Below, piece after piece: positions 50,201-62,301 of a stretch of DNA of 64,000 bases. Every line of letters starts with the position of its first letter. Position 1 is the stretch's first letter. Origin of the DNA: Cafeteria roenbergensis (lineage: Eukaryota > Sar > Bigyra > Bicosoecida > Cafeteriaceae); NCBI GenBank assembly GCA_008330645.1, contig VLTN01000049.1, positions 124,001-188,000 of the forward strand, in the 5' to 3' direction. Position numbers and translations under genes: made by a program. The notes beneath the pieces are model-generated. The model was not told where the DNA came from and did not search any database. It was given only the letters and a program-made list of their open reading frames with translations.

Positions 50201-53200
50201 GCAGCGACGCGACTGACGGCCTCCCAGGCGAACGCACTCGCCGCGCATCTGAGCAGGGAGGTCAGCGCAGGGCCGCAGGACGCCAGCGATGCCTCGGACG
50301 TGCTGGCCGCGCAAGCATCCTCTCGTCGGCTTGGCGGCGTGCGGTCAGACTCTGTCAGCCAGCGGCGCATCTCACCTGGGGGCGGGGGCAGGAACGGCGT
50401 CTGGGGCGGGGACGGCGGCGGGGGCGGTGCCACCTCCGGCGCTGAGGGGTTGCCCTCGTCGGGCAGCCGTCGCTCCATCACAGCAGGGCCAGGCGTCCGT
50501 CGCCGGTCGATTGAGGAAGTTGCCGGCGCGAAGGGGGTGCCTGCCGCTGGCGTGGCCAAGGCGGGAAGCCGTCGCAGCCTGTCCGCCGCCGCCCGTCGCA
50601 TCGGCGACTCGTCAAGCCGTCGCGACCTGTCCGCCGCCGCCCGTCGCATTGGCGACTCGTCAAGCCGTCGCGACCTGGCCGCTGCCGCGTCGCGCCGAGC
50701 CTTCCAGAACAGGCTCGGCTTAACGCCAGGCGTGGCAGCCGAGGCCAGGAGGCAGAGCGACGCGGCAAGGCCGACGCTGGTCATCGATGAGTCTCAGCCG
50801 CTGTCCCCGACAGCGGCTGCGGCGGCATCGGCTTTGCTCGGCCCGGGGACTGCAACGGCCGTGACTGCAGCTGCTGCCGCGGCCGGTGACCCGTCAACGG
50901 GGCGCGGCTCTGCCAGTGGGCAACGCACGGCCGCAGCCGAGCCCGCGCGCGCCCGAGGAGGCGATGGCAGCGCGACCGCGCCTGGCCACGAGCAGGCCGC
51001 CAGTGCGCCCGCGGCGCGGGGCCTGGTCGGCAGCAGTGGCGTAGTGGCTCTGGATTCCGGGGGTGCGACTGCCGGCGCGTCCGTCGGCGACATGGCAGGC
51101 GTCGCCGCACGGCCGTCATCGCGGGCCCTGTCCGGCTCTGCCTCCCCAGGGAGCCTGTCACTTCTTCGCGCGCGATCGATGAAGCTCACGAGGGTCACCG
51201 ACGAAACCGCAGCGCACCTCGGAATCCAGCGGCGCGCAGACGAGCGGATGGCAGCGTCGCAGGCCGGGTCCGGAACGCCTTCTGCCAAGTCGCCCGCACC
51301 GGCCGGGGGCGTTCTGGCCATGTCGGCTCTGCCACCGCGGCCGCGGTCTGGAGCGGGCAAGAGCTCTCGGGCGCTCGGGCAGGGCGATGCGCCGGCCGCG
51401 CCACCCGCGTCAATTGGCTCTGCGAGGGTTCGCCGCGCACGCACGTTCGCGGTTACCTCGGGCACGCAGCACAGAGCCGTTGGGTTCGCCCCTGGGACTG
51501 CGGGCTGGAGCGCAGTCAACGCTTCTGCTGGGCACGTGTCCGCTGGCGGGGATGTTGGCCAGGATGGGCACCACTCGCTTCGAGCAGGAGCAGGCGCTGG
51601 TGCGGGCGCCGCAGGCGGCAGGCAGCAGGCTGGCAGCGGCGCCGGTGACCGCCTCGCCGCCGTGGCGGCAGTGGCAGCCGCGGCCCAGACTGCGGTCGCC
51701 TCCCCCGGCCTCGCCGGCGGACCTGTCGGGCTGGGCGACGGGCAGCCCTCGCCGGCGCGCGGCAGAACGCTCTACCCGCGCCGACGCCGCACCTCGTCCT
51801 CGGAGGGCCATAATGACGTTCACTCCCGCGCTGCCACCCTCGAAGATGCCGCGCTCGATGCGATCGGCAGAGCCGAATTTGGGTCGGCTGGCCAGCAAGC
51901 GCGGGTGGAGGCTGGCAGCTGGGCCTCGTCGGCCCGGGTCAGCCCATCGCCCTTCAGCAAGGCGAGAGGGGCCCGCCCAGGGGGCGCGGAGGCGGCGCCG
52001 CTGGAGCCGCAGTCGCTCACCCCCGGCGAGTGGAAGGCGCGCGCCTCGAGGCGGCGCCTCGTTCGACGGCGCCTGCGCGCCGCGGCGCGCGTGACGATGC
52101 TGGCAGCGGCGTCGGGCCCAGGCGCGTGGCCCTCGTCCGGCGTGCAGTCCACCGCACGCCCCGTGTCCTCGGCGGAGCCAGCCCCGATGAGCTCCCGGGC
52201 TGCCTCCCCAGCAGCGTCGTCGGTGCCTCACACGGGCTCCCCGTCCCCGCTGGCCATCGCCCCGGGCGGCCCCGGGATCGCGCTTGTCCCGGCCATGTCA
52301 GCCGAGAGCCAGTCCGCGGCGGGCCTCGCTGCGGCTCTGCACCCCACCGGCCGGTCCCGCCTCCTGGCCAGCATTGCACGGCGGGACGTGACGGCGTCTG
52401 CGGAGAAGGGCGAAACCGCCTTGGCAACGGCCGCCTGGCGCGCGGAGCTGGCGCAGTCAGGGCGCCGCACCCCCGTCTTCGTCCGCGGACCCTGCGACTG
52501 CCTCTTTCGCGACAGGAAGGGTGGGCACGACCGGGGGTGTTTTTCGAAGTGGCTCTGCCTGGTGTGCTGCTGCGTCCCGTTCTCGCAGCGCCGCGGCTTC
52601 ACCATGACCCCCGCCAGGCGGCTGGTCGACAGAGGCCAGATGCCCAAGGTGCCCCCGCGAAAGGACGTGGAGCAGGCCCACAGGGAGCGAAGAGACCTGG
52701 CAGAGCGAGTGACTTCCGGCAGAGCCGGATCCCCGCGCAAGCAGGGGTCGTCCAAGCGCGGAGGTGCGGGGCGACACAGGCGCCCGGCGGGGCGACGGCT
52801 CAAGGCCGGAGAGAGCACCGCGTCTCCCAGGGACTTGCCGCGCAGCGACGGGGTGCGAGTCGCGCCACCCTCCTTGACAGCTGCTCCCGCCAGGCAGGGC
52901 TCGGACGTGTCTGCGGACCCCAGTTCCGACCGCAAGCCTGGGTCCCGAAGAAAGGACTCCCCAGGGCAGAGCTCGGGCACCTCCGCTGCGGAGTCGCGCG
53001 CGCCTGCGCGAGGCGGCGGCCCGCTCTCCCCGGCTCTGGTGGCGGTGTCGGCTCAGGCCGCTTCGGCCGGCGCGCCTCCCAGCTCCAAGAGCGACCCCGC
53101 CTTGCTCCCAGTGCGAGACGAAGGGCCGAGCCGCGGCACGCCCGAGCATCGCCAAGGGGTGGTGCCTGGGTACGGCGCCGTCCGGGAACCCGCGAGCAAG

Positions 53201-56200
53201 GCCCGCCCGCAGCTCGACTCCTCCGAGCAGGCGCCGGAGCAGGCCCATCGCGGCCATGAGCCGCCCCAGCGGGAGGACCGGCAGCCCAGACGCGACAGCA
53301 GCGGGTCGGCTGGCGGCGGGGGCGGCCTCGCGTTCGGAGCGGCCGTGCCCCGAGGCGCCGCTCGGCGCGCCAGTGAGCTCAGCGTGCCGCGGGTCTCAAT
53401 CGCCGGCTCCATGGCACGGGCCTCCGAGGCGTCCGGTGGGGGACAGCCGCACCACCACCACCATCACCAACACCACCACCATCGCCACGGCGGCGGAGGC
53501 GGCGATGGAGGCGCGGATGGAGACGAGGAGGAAGGCCCCACCGCTGCCGACGTCCTGCCGCTGGCATCGTGCCGCGACAAGGTCGTCGTGGCTCTGCAGA
53601 CCGTGGTGTCGTCCTGGTGGTTCGGGCTCGGCATCGTGCTCGCCATCCTGGTGAACACCGTGGTGCTCGCGCTCGACTCGTACCCGGTCGACACGGAGCG
53701 GGCGCGGGTCGCGGAGATCCTCAACTTCATCCTCAGCGTGGTGTTCCTGCTGGAAATGCTGCTCAAGCTCGCGGCAATGGGCCCGCGGGCGTACTCGCAA
53801 GACGCCTTCAACGTGTTCGACGCCGTCATCGTCATCATCTCCGTCGTGGAGGTCGCGGTTTCGCCGCCTGTATTCCTGGGTGGCAGCGCGGCCGGAACGG
53901 ACGCGGGCGGGGTCTCGGCGCTGCGCACGTTCCGCCTGCTGCGCATCCTCAAGCTGGCGCGGGCGTGGGTGTCGCTCCGCGTGCTGCTGGCAACGGTCCT
54001 TGCGTCGCTCTCTGAGGTGGGGAACTTTGCCGCCGTGACTCTCCTGTTCGTCATGGTGATCGCCCTGTTCGGAGCCTTCAGCTTTGCCAACAGGTTCCGC
54101 TTCAACGCCAAGACGGGCCAGTCGCTAGCAATGACCGACCCGGCCTTCAGCTCGGCAGAGCCGTCTCCGATCAACTTTGACGACCTCTGGTCGGCCTTCG
54201 TCGCGGTCTTTGTCGTGCTGGCCTCGGAGCAGTGGACGGACCCGTGGTTCGACGCCTGGAGAGCGTCGGGCCTGGGCGGCGCGCTCTTCTTCGTCGTCGC
54301 CGTTGTGATGCTCCAGATCGTCCTCCTGAACCTCTTCCTCGCGATCCTCCTGTCCAAGTTCGAGGGGCTAGAGGAGAAGACGGAGCTCGAGAGGCGCAGG
54401 CGGCGGAGGGCCCTACGCCGCATCGCTCGCGCCAAGGGCACGGCCCCGCCGAGCGTCGCCCTCTCGGGCACGGCAGACGACGAAACTGCCACTGTGGGCA
54501 CCGCGACGGTGGGCGACAACTCCGTCCTCCGCTTCCACCTGGACGGCGCGCAGCCCGACGACGACGCGGACCTGCCGCCCCCGCGCAACCTCTGGGAGCG
54601 GCTCAGCCGCGTGTTCGGGTCGCTGCGAGACCCACAGGCCCTGGAGGTCGCCTCGGCCACCAACGCCCGGCTGGTAGAGCAGTGGGGGGGCGTGTGGCGG
54701 GTCAAGCAAACGTTCGCCCGCAGGGCGATGAAGTTCCGAGCCGCCCGGCTGGCGCTCGCAGCCAAGCGGGCAAAGCCGGCGGTCGGGCCTGCGCCGCCCG
54801 CCGATGCGCCGCTGACCGTGGGACCGCCGGCTTTGGCGGGCAACTCTGCCAGTGCTGGCGCTCCGGCAGAGCCGCGCAAGACGCACTTCGTCTCCAGGTC
54901 GTCTCACCCCCGCGTGGGCGGCGGCGTCGCTGTGATGCTGCCCCTGGTGCCCGGGGCGCGACCTGGCAGAGCCGCGTCGGCAGAGCCAGAGGCCGCTTCG
55001 GAGGCCGACTCCGCGACCGCTTCGGCCGCAGCCGCGGCCATCGCCGCTGCTGCGGCTGCGGCCGGCATCACGGGCGGCTCTGCTCCGCAGTCGCCGTTGC
55101 AGACCCCATCGTCGCAGCGCCGAGCCAGGCGCCGGTCCATGCGACCGACCAGCGCGCTGGGCGCGGCGGGCGACGAGGCGGGACCCAGTCGCACCTCTGG
55201 CGCAGGCGGCGGCTCGATCACCGACGGCACTGCCTCTGCGGCAGCGCGAACCGACGGCTCGACGGCAAGCCAGCCGGGCTCCCCGTCAGCCGCCCATCGG
55301 GGCACCTCCCTGGCTCTTGCGGAGGGCGAGGAGCCCCCGCCCCCCGAGAGCCCGCTTCACGCGGTGTCGGGGCGGAGAGGCAAGCGGCGACGGAGTGTCA
55401 CGCGCGTCCTTTCCCAGCAAGCGGTGGAGGCGGCGGGAGGCGGCGGCTCTCCCCGACACGCCTCCCGGGCGATGGCCGGGCAGAGCAGGCGGGGGCTGAC
55501 GGCTGCAGGGCAGAGCAGGCGGGGGCTGACGGCTGCAGGGCAGAGCAGGCGGGGCCTGGCGGCAGAGCTTGCCTTAGGGGATGCCGCCGCGGAGAAGACG
55601 TCGGCCAGCTCGCCCCACAGCACCAGCAGGCCCAGCGGTGCTGGCAAAGCCGGCGGAGGCGGCGCCCGGGGCTTCGCTAGCAATTCCCTAGGCGCCAGCA
55701 CCAGCCCGATCTCTCGGCACCGCCGCTCGCTGGCCGGGAGCGGCGGCTCTGCCGGAGCCCGTCCCCCGTCGGCACTGGCTGTGGTGCGCGCGGGTCCAGC
55801 CGCCCGCAGGCAGAGCCACGGCAAGGCGCGTCGCCTGTCCGGGGACGGCAAGCGACGGCGCCCATCGCTCACGTCGGCGACCGCCGCGGGCCTCGCCGGA
55901 GCAGAGATCGCTACGGCCGGTGGCGCAGCAGGAGGCGGCGCCGGCAGGGCCCGGCGACCGTCGTCGTCGCAGTCGGGGCCGCTGGGCCTGCGCCCCCAGA
56001 AGCTCCAGCAGCAGCGGCCGCGAGGGCTGGTCGCTCCGGGACATGCGGGGCGGGCTGGCGCCGGATCCGACCCCACGGCAGAGCCACCCGTCGGGGGAGG
56101 GTGCTGCCTGGCCTGCATCTCGTGCTGGGCGCTGTGCTGCGCTTGGCGGCCAGCCGAGGACCCGGGGGAGTCGGCGCCGCCGATGCGCCGGGCCGCCTCG

Positions 56201-59200
56201 CTCCGCATGCTGGCCGACGCAGCGGGCGAGGCGGATCAGGGGCGCGCGTCGTCTGAGCGGGGATCGAGAGACGGAGCGTCGCTCGGCAACGCTGGCCGGC
56301 GGGGCCGGCTGCCCAGCGACGCGAGCTTGCGGAGACTGCCCCCGCTGCCCCCTCCAGCACCGCCCCGCCAAGGCCACAGCCACAAGACGCCCACCACGGC
56401 CAGCCTCAGCCAGCGGCCAGTCGCCGGCCCCTCGCACCCGCATGCAGCGTCGCCGAGCCGCGGCGGGCGAGGCGCCGCGCGCGTGCACCCGGCAGTGCCC
56501 TCGCCTTCCCCGCCGCCGCCTCCGGCTCCGTCAGCGCCGTCCGCTCGCGGGGGCGCTGCCGGCGCTGCCGCGGCGCATCAGGGCAGGCGCGGCGCCAGAG
56601 CGTCGGAGGCGAGCGCAGGGGAGCGGCCGGCCGGCTGCTCCCCGCCGGCCGGCCCTTCGGAGGCTTCGCCGCCTGCTCAGGTGCCGGTGGACGCCGAACC
56701 GGCCGTCTCCAGCTCCGAGAGCGATGATCTCGCCGCGGCCGGCGGCACGCCGCGCGCCCGCTTGCCTGGAGTGGCGGAGGGCTCTCCCTTGGAGGCCGGG
56801 CCGCCCAGCGGGCCGACGTCGCCGCTCTCGCGGTCCCCGGGGTCCTCTCGCCGGCGCGGCCTGGCGGCCATGCAGAGCGCAAGGTCGCTGCGTCGCTCCC
56901 CCGGCCGCCGCCGGCCGGTGGGCGCTGCCGCCAGTTCTCGCCAGCTTGGCCGCTCGCCCGACGCCGGCGCTCCGGACCCCGTTGCGCAGCTGTTCAGCGG
57001 GCGGAGCAGGCTTGCGAGCGCTGACGGGTGGCCTGGAGCAGGAGGCGGAGGCGGCCACCATGCTGCCGCGAGCGATGCCGGGCTGACAGGCCTCGGGCTG
57101 GGCTCGGTTGTGCAGCAGATCAGCGCCACTGCCAGCTTCCGGGAGGACATGGGGGCCGCGATGCGACGCATCCGCGCCCGAGAGTCTCTCGGGGGGCTGT
57201 CTACGGCCGGGGGCATCACGTCGGGCGAGGGCGGCGTCGCGACTGGGGCAGCTGTGGGTGGAGGCGGCGCCGCCGGTTCGGGCAGGCGGGGCGGCACTGG
57301 CGCCGGCGCCGCCGGGCGCGGCGTTGCTCAGGCGAGGGTGGGCGCTGCGAGCCTTCCAGCCGGCCACTCTGGCTGGCAGGCGAGACAGCTGCAGGCAGAG
57401 CAGAGGGCCGCTGCGGGGATTCACGGACGCCGCCCCTCCGCTGAAGGCAGGCAGGCTGAGGCCGCTGCCGGGCAGTCGATGCGATCGGGACTCGCGGGAG
57501 ACGGGCTGCTGATGCGCGCCGTGGAGGAGCTCGGAATGCCCAGCGGCAGCCCTGGCCTGCCAGCGGCCGCCGCGGGCTCCGGCGGCCGGGCTGCTGGCGT
57601 GGGGCAGGGGGAGGGGGCAGCTGAAGGAGCGGCGGCCGGCCAGCGGGTCGGCGGGTCGGCGGGGAACCACCGCGACGGCGGCGGCTCGTGGCGAGAGCCG
57701 GTCACTCCGCGCATCCTCCGCAACGGCTTCGGGATGCAGTTTGGGCGCAGCAATGAGATGTCGGCTGCGGGCGCGACGGGCGCCGGGGCTGCCGCTGAGG
57801 GCGTTTCCCCGCCGGCTCCGGGTGCCGACGATGCGATGGAAGGATCTGTGACGGCGGCCACGGCCGCCGCAATCGTGCAGCGCAGCCTGGCTGCGGAGCG
57901 GGCGCTGCAGCGGTCGACGATCCACCAGTCACGGCTTGCGGACGGCGCGGGCCGGGGGCCGGCCGGCGCCGGCCGCGACGGGCTGCGACGTCGGCGGCGG
58001 TCGCAGTCTGCTGCGTCGCCCGCTGGGGACGTGGGCAGCGCTGGTCGCGGCTCGGCGCCCCGCTCCGGGCAGCGCGTCCCGCTGAGAGCGCAGGCCAGCG
58101 CAAGGGCCGTCTTGTCGCGGCTGCCTGGGCCTGCGTCCCCTCCCGGCGCCGAAGCGGATCGCAGCGGCGATGCTGGCAGCGTGGACGGGTCCACCGGCAG
58201 CGCCGGCGCGGCCGCTGCGGGCGTGTGGGGTGCTCCGCACGGGCAGCGGCTGTCCGTCGAGTCCAACTCCGCCGAGCAGAGCGACGGCGAGGCCCTAGTG
58301 GTGTCCCGGCCGCGGGCGGTGGTGCCGCACAGGCGGCGCAGCGACGCGCCGGGCGCAGTCGAGGACGGGGCCGGCGTCGCCTCCGCAGTGCTGCAGCTGA
58401 ACACGGGCGGTGCCAGGGACGGCGGCAAGGAGGCCTCCGGCACATCGCATGCCTCTGGCGGCGCCCGCGGCGTGGCGTGGGAGGACGGGGAGTGGGATCG
58501 GAAGATGTCCAAGTCGCGGCGAGAGCTCGTGTCGACGATGCGGGCGCGGCGGGAGGAGGCCGAGGCCGAAGACGCCGACCTGGAGGCCGCGGAGCGGCAG
58601 CGGCGCGGGCCCCGGACGGTGGAGGAGGCGCTGGCGCGGCTGCCCCGCAGGGAGGCGGCTTCGCTGCGGAAGGAGCTCGCCTTCTGGTGCGTGCCCATCA
58701 CGAACCCGGCGCGGTCGGCGGCGCTGCTGCTGACGTCGTCGCCCCGGTTCGAGAACGTCATCCTCGTTCTCATCGTGCTCTCGTCGGTCGTGCTGGCCGT
58801 GGACTCGCCGCTGCTCGACCCCGCGTCGGGCCTGGCGGTTGCGCTGGGCATCCTGGACCTCGCGCTGACCGTGGTGTTCGGGCTGGAGATGCTGTCCAAG
58901 CAGCTGGCTCGGGGCCTGCTGCTGCACAGGGGCGCCTACCTGCGCTCCCCGTGGAACGTGCTGGACGGCACGCTGGTGGTGATCAGCGTGCTGGCAGCGG
59001 CGTCCACGGGCGTCCAGTCGCTGCAGGGGCTGCGCTCCCTGCGGGCGCTGCGGGCGCTCCGCCCGCTCCGCGTGATCGCCCGGAACGAAGGCATGCGCGT
59101 CGTTGTCAACGCGCTCTTCTCGGCCCTGCCGAGCATCGCCAACGTGTTCGTGGTGTTCGTCCTGTTCATCCTCATCTTCGCAATCGTGGGCGTCGGCTTC

Positions 59201-61339
59201 CTCAAGGGCGGCCTAGGGGCGTGCGCCGGCCCGCTGTTCGACGCGCTCCCGCCCGAGCGCGCCTCGCTGGTGATGGACCCGGTTCCGTTCGAGCAGCTTA
59301 GCGCGGAGCAGCGAGGCTGGGGGGCCGTCAACGGTTCGGCGTTTGCGGGGACGACGTCCAAGGCGGTCTGCGAGTGGATGGGCGCGGAGTGGACCCAGCG
59401 TGTGGCCGTGGGCTTTGACAACGTGCTGGTCGGCTCCGTCGCGCTCTTTGGCCTCAGCACCACGGAGGGGTGGGTGACGATGATGCAGGCGGGCGTGGAG
59501 TCCAGGGGAATCGACATGCAGCCCGCCCGGGGCGCCGCGCCGGCCATGGCTCTGCTGTTCATCCTGTTCATCCTCATCGGCTCGTTCTTCTTTCTCAACG
59601 CCTTCGTGGGCGTGACCATCGACAACTTCAGCAGGAGCAAGGAGGGCGCGGTGCTGGCGACCACGGACCAGCGGGAGTGGATCCGCCTCACCGATGTGGT
59701 GCTCAACGCGAGGCCCATCAGGATGGCCCGGGCTCCCCGGGCGCCGTGGCGCAGGCGCGCCTTCGTCCTCGTTCACAGCGGGTGGTTTGAGCCGTTCATC
59801 ATGGGCTGTATCTTGCTCAACGCCGTGGTGATGGCGGCGTCCTTCTTCGGCATGCCCGCCGGCTGGGCCGCGATCCTGGACGCCACAAACACGGTCTTCA
59901 CGCTCATCTTCACCGCCGAGGCGGCTTTCAAGCTGGCCGCCCTGGGCTGGGGCTACTGGCACTCGGCCTGGAACATTTTCGATTTCCTCGTCGTCACGTT
60001 CAGCGTGGCGGGCATCCTGGTCGACCTTGTGGGCGGGGTGTCGATTGGGCCCGTCGCCTCCGTGGTGCGCACTGTGCGCGTGGGCCGCGTGATCAGGCTT
60101 GTGAAGCAGGCACGCAGCCTCCGCCTTCTGTTCCGGGCGCTGCTGGTGACGCTGCCCGGCCTCGCAAACATTGCGTCCCTTCTCGGGCTGTTCATCGTCA
60201 TCTACGGCATCCTCGGGCAGCAGCTCTTCGCCCACGTCCGCTTCGGCAGCGCGCTGAACGAGGACGCGAACTTCCGCGGCTTCGGGCAGTCTCTCATGAC
60301 GCTGGTTCGCGTCGCCACCGGAGAGGACTGGAACACGCTCCAGGCTGACCTTGCCGTCGGATCGGACTGCTCGCCCAACCCGCAATGGGACGATCCCGTG
60401 CCCCGCGGGTGCGGCGACGTGGCGACGTCGCTGACCTTCTTCACGACCTTCACTCTCACGGTGTCCTTCGTGCTCCTCAACCTGGTCGTCGGGCTGCTGC
60501 TGGAGGCCTTCAGCAACGAGGGCGTGGGCTCCAAGCTGTCCGCCGAGCAGATTGAGCAGTTCTCCGAGGCATGGGCCGAGCTGGACCCCGACGCCACCGG
60601 GTTTGTGCCGGCGTCTCGATTGGGGGACCTGCTTCAGCGCCTGCCTGTGCCAATGGGCTTTGGAAGGCACAACGAAGTGAGCGACGCGGCAGTGCGCCGC
60701 CGGACTCTGCAGCTGCGCATCACGACGTGGAAGGCAGCGGCGGGAGCCGGCAGCTCGGGCGCGAGCGCCAAGCAGGGCGGTCAGGTGCAGTTCGCTGATG
60801 TGATGCTGGGGCTGGGTAGGTGGCTGGTGGAGCACGGCGGGAAGGCCGCACCAGGCGCCGCCGACACTGACGCCGAAAAGTCGGAAGCCAAACGCCGCGC
60901 GTCTGTGAGCCTGCCCGAGGGCCACCCAGCGGTGAAGCGTCTTCGCGAGCTCCGGCGGCAGGCGGCGCAGTCGACTGGCTCTCGACGCCTCGAGTGGGAC
61001 GTCCGGCACGCCATGGCTGCCGGCACCATCAGCGACGCCTACAGGACGTTCCGCCTGCGCTGGCGGCTGAGCACCGCCATGGATACGGTGCAGCGCGCGT
61101 GGGAGGCCCGCCAGCGCGCGATCGCGGCAGGCCAGCTGCTGTCCCAGGAGGCGCTCGCCAGAGCCGTCGCCGAGCGGATTGATGAGGAAGACGAGGACGA
61201 GGACTGGGACGAGCACGAAAGCAGCGTCGACTCCGGGCCCGTGGAAGAAGACGAAGCTGACGACGAGGTGGACGCGAGTGATGCGGGAAACTCAAAAGGC
61301 AGCTTCGTCGACTGGCGAGGAAGCACCACCGAATTCTGA
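44212..61339 (+). CDS. giant four-domain voltage-gated calcium-channel-like protein (EEEE filter)
   Basis: Three exons, 44212-44325, 44504-44581 and 44984-61339, give about 5,515 residues; the last exon is 16.4 kb. The splice yields FAPRSLGLFDE, the usual entry to domain I of Cav/Nav channels. Each of four repeats has S1-S6 with an arginine-rich S4 (for example RVLRVLRPLRSL, LRTFRLLRILKLAR, LRALRALRPLRVIAR, VRTVRVGRVIRLVK). The filter sites are TLEGW (E696), ASEQW (E3146), TTEGW (E4892) and TGEDW (E5178): E/E/E/E, as in calcium channels. The domain III-IV linker is short (about 35 residues), but I-II is about 2,170 and II-III about 1,440 residues, low-complexity. After S6 of domain IV comes the family's EF-hand-like helix pair (EAWAELDPDATGFVP). 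Animal Cav proteins have about 2,000 residues. Plasma or flagellar membrane location is inferred. Confidence 0.92.
47936..48003. repeat. GCTGCTGGC 9-bp tandem repeat in the channel I-II linker
   Basis: Seven to eight perfect 9-base units encode Gly-Ala-Ala repeats in the long cytoplasmic linker. Perfect identity suggests recent slippage or expansion. Confidence 0.9.
50570..50700. repeat. 48-bp tandem repeat in the channel I-II linker
   Basis: About two and a half copies of a unit encoding SSRRDLSAAARRIGD recur in frame (GTCGCGACCTGTCCGCC and its neighbours). Arg-Arg-x-Ser spacing makes the units possible basophilic-kinase sites. Confidence 0.9.
55475..55565. repeat. 30-bp tandem repeat in the channel II-III linker
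   Basis: Three copies of a 30-base unit encode GQSRRGLTAA. The first two copies are identical and the third diverges at its end. Each carries a basic-Ser/Thr motif. Confidence 0.92.
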
Positions 61340-62301
61340 GGCAGCGCAGCCATGCGGTGAATGTTCCATTTTTGCAACGTTGCTTGCTTGTTGGCTGAGG
61401 GTTGATCGCGGCACACTCACGCACACTTACCACACACACACACACACTTCGTTTGTGATGAAAATCTTGTGCTGCGGTTCCCTCGCGTTGAGCGGCCGCC
61501 GCCCTCTGACACCGAGACAACCCCGGGCCCGCTCCGCCCCACGGCAGGCGCGGGCCATCCGACCCACTCACAAGCTCGCCCTCTGGGCGAGCACACCGGT
61601 TCGAGCCCACGTGGGGCTCGCCGGCCGTACCCCGTACCCGCCGCACGCACGCGCCCCGAGTGGCATGTGTGTGCTCGATTCGACTGTTTGACCCCTCCCT
61701 CCCGTCCCTCGGGCGACCCCGTGTGGTCCCCGCCGCGCCGAGGAGTAGCCATTTAGGTCAACACCAGTCCTTCACCAGAACGCGGCCTCTCAACGTCCAC
61801 ACAGGTCAGCAAACACACGCACAGGCACACGCACACACACACATTCACGCAAACACATCTGAACAGCATGCCACCACACGGTGCGTGGCAGCGCTCGCCC
61901 GCGAAGGGGGACAGCACTGCCATCGAAGGAGTGCACTCGTGTGGTCTGTTTCGCGACGAGGTTTCACTGCACCGGAGCAACAATTGACACTCCGGCGTCT
62001 GTCTCCCTAGCACGCATGCACCCGTGGCTGGACGGTGCGGTCAAGAGAGCTCTCGCTCCGATTCATGCCAGGGCCAGGCTCAGGTTCCTTTGCACGTGGC
62101 CGTGTGTCTGTTGCCACTCACGTGTCGTTGTTCCGCACCCACCCTGGATGCAAGTTCCAGCCGTTCTCCCAAGGCATCTGGCTTGCTCATGGGAGGGCAA
62201 CCGCATGTCTCGCGAGTCGTGTGGCGCTTGCTGCGAATGGCTCGCAGCATGAGATGCACAAACAACGTTATTTGGGCCGCCCACCGCAGCCCTCCCAGCT
62301 C
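61340..62301. other. intergenic region with CA repeats, convergent 3' ends
   Basis: This 962-base gap, the longest in the window, separates the channel stop and the stop of the next minus-strand gene. It holds CA-rich tracts at 61431-61447 and 61799-61855 and a perfect GCAACGTTGC palindrome at 61374-61383. No coding region with recognisable features and no tRNA is seen. Confidence 0.55.

Noticed and set aside
53464-54879. 471-codon antisense frame over channel domain II
   Set aside because: It mirrors the conserved S1-S6 coding sequence; long antisense frames are expected at this GC content.
59213-61216. 667-codon antisense frame over channel domains III-IV
   Set aside because: Same reason: the plus strand carries the pore and voltage-sensor motifs.
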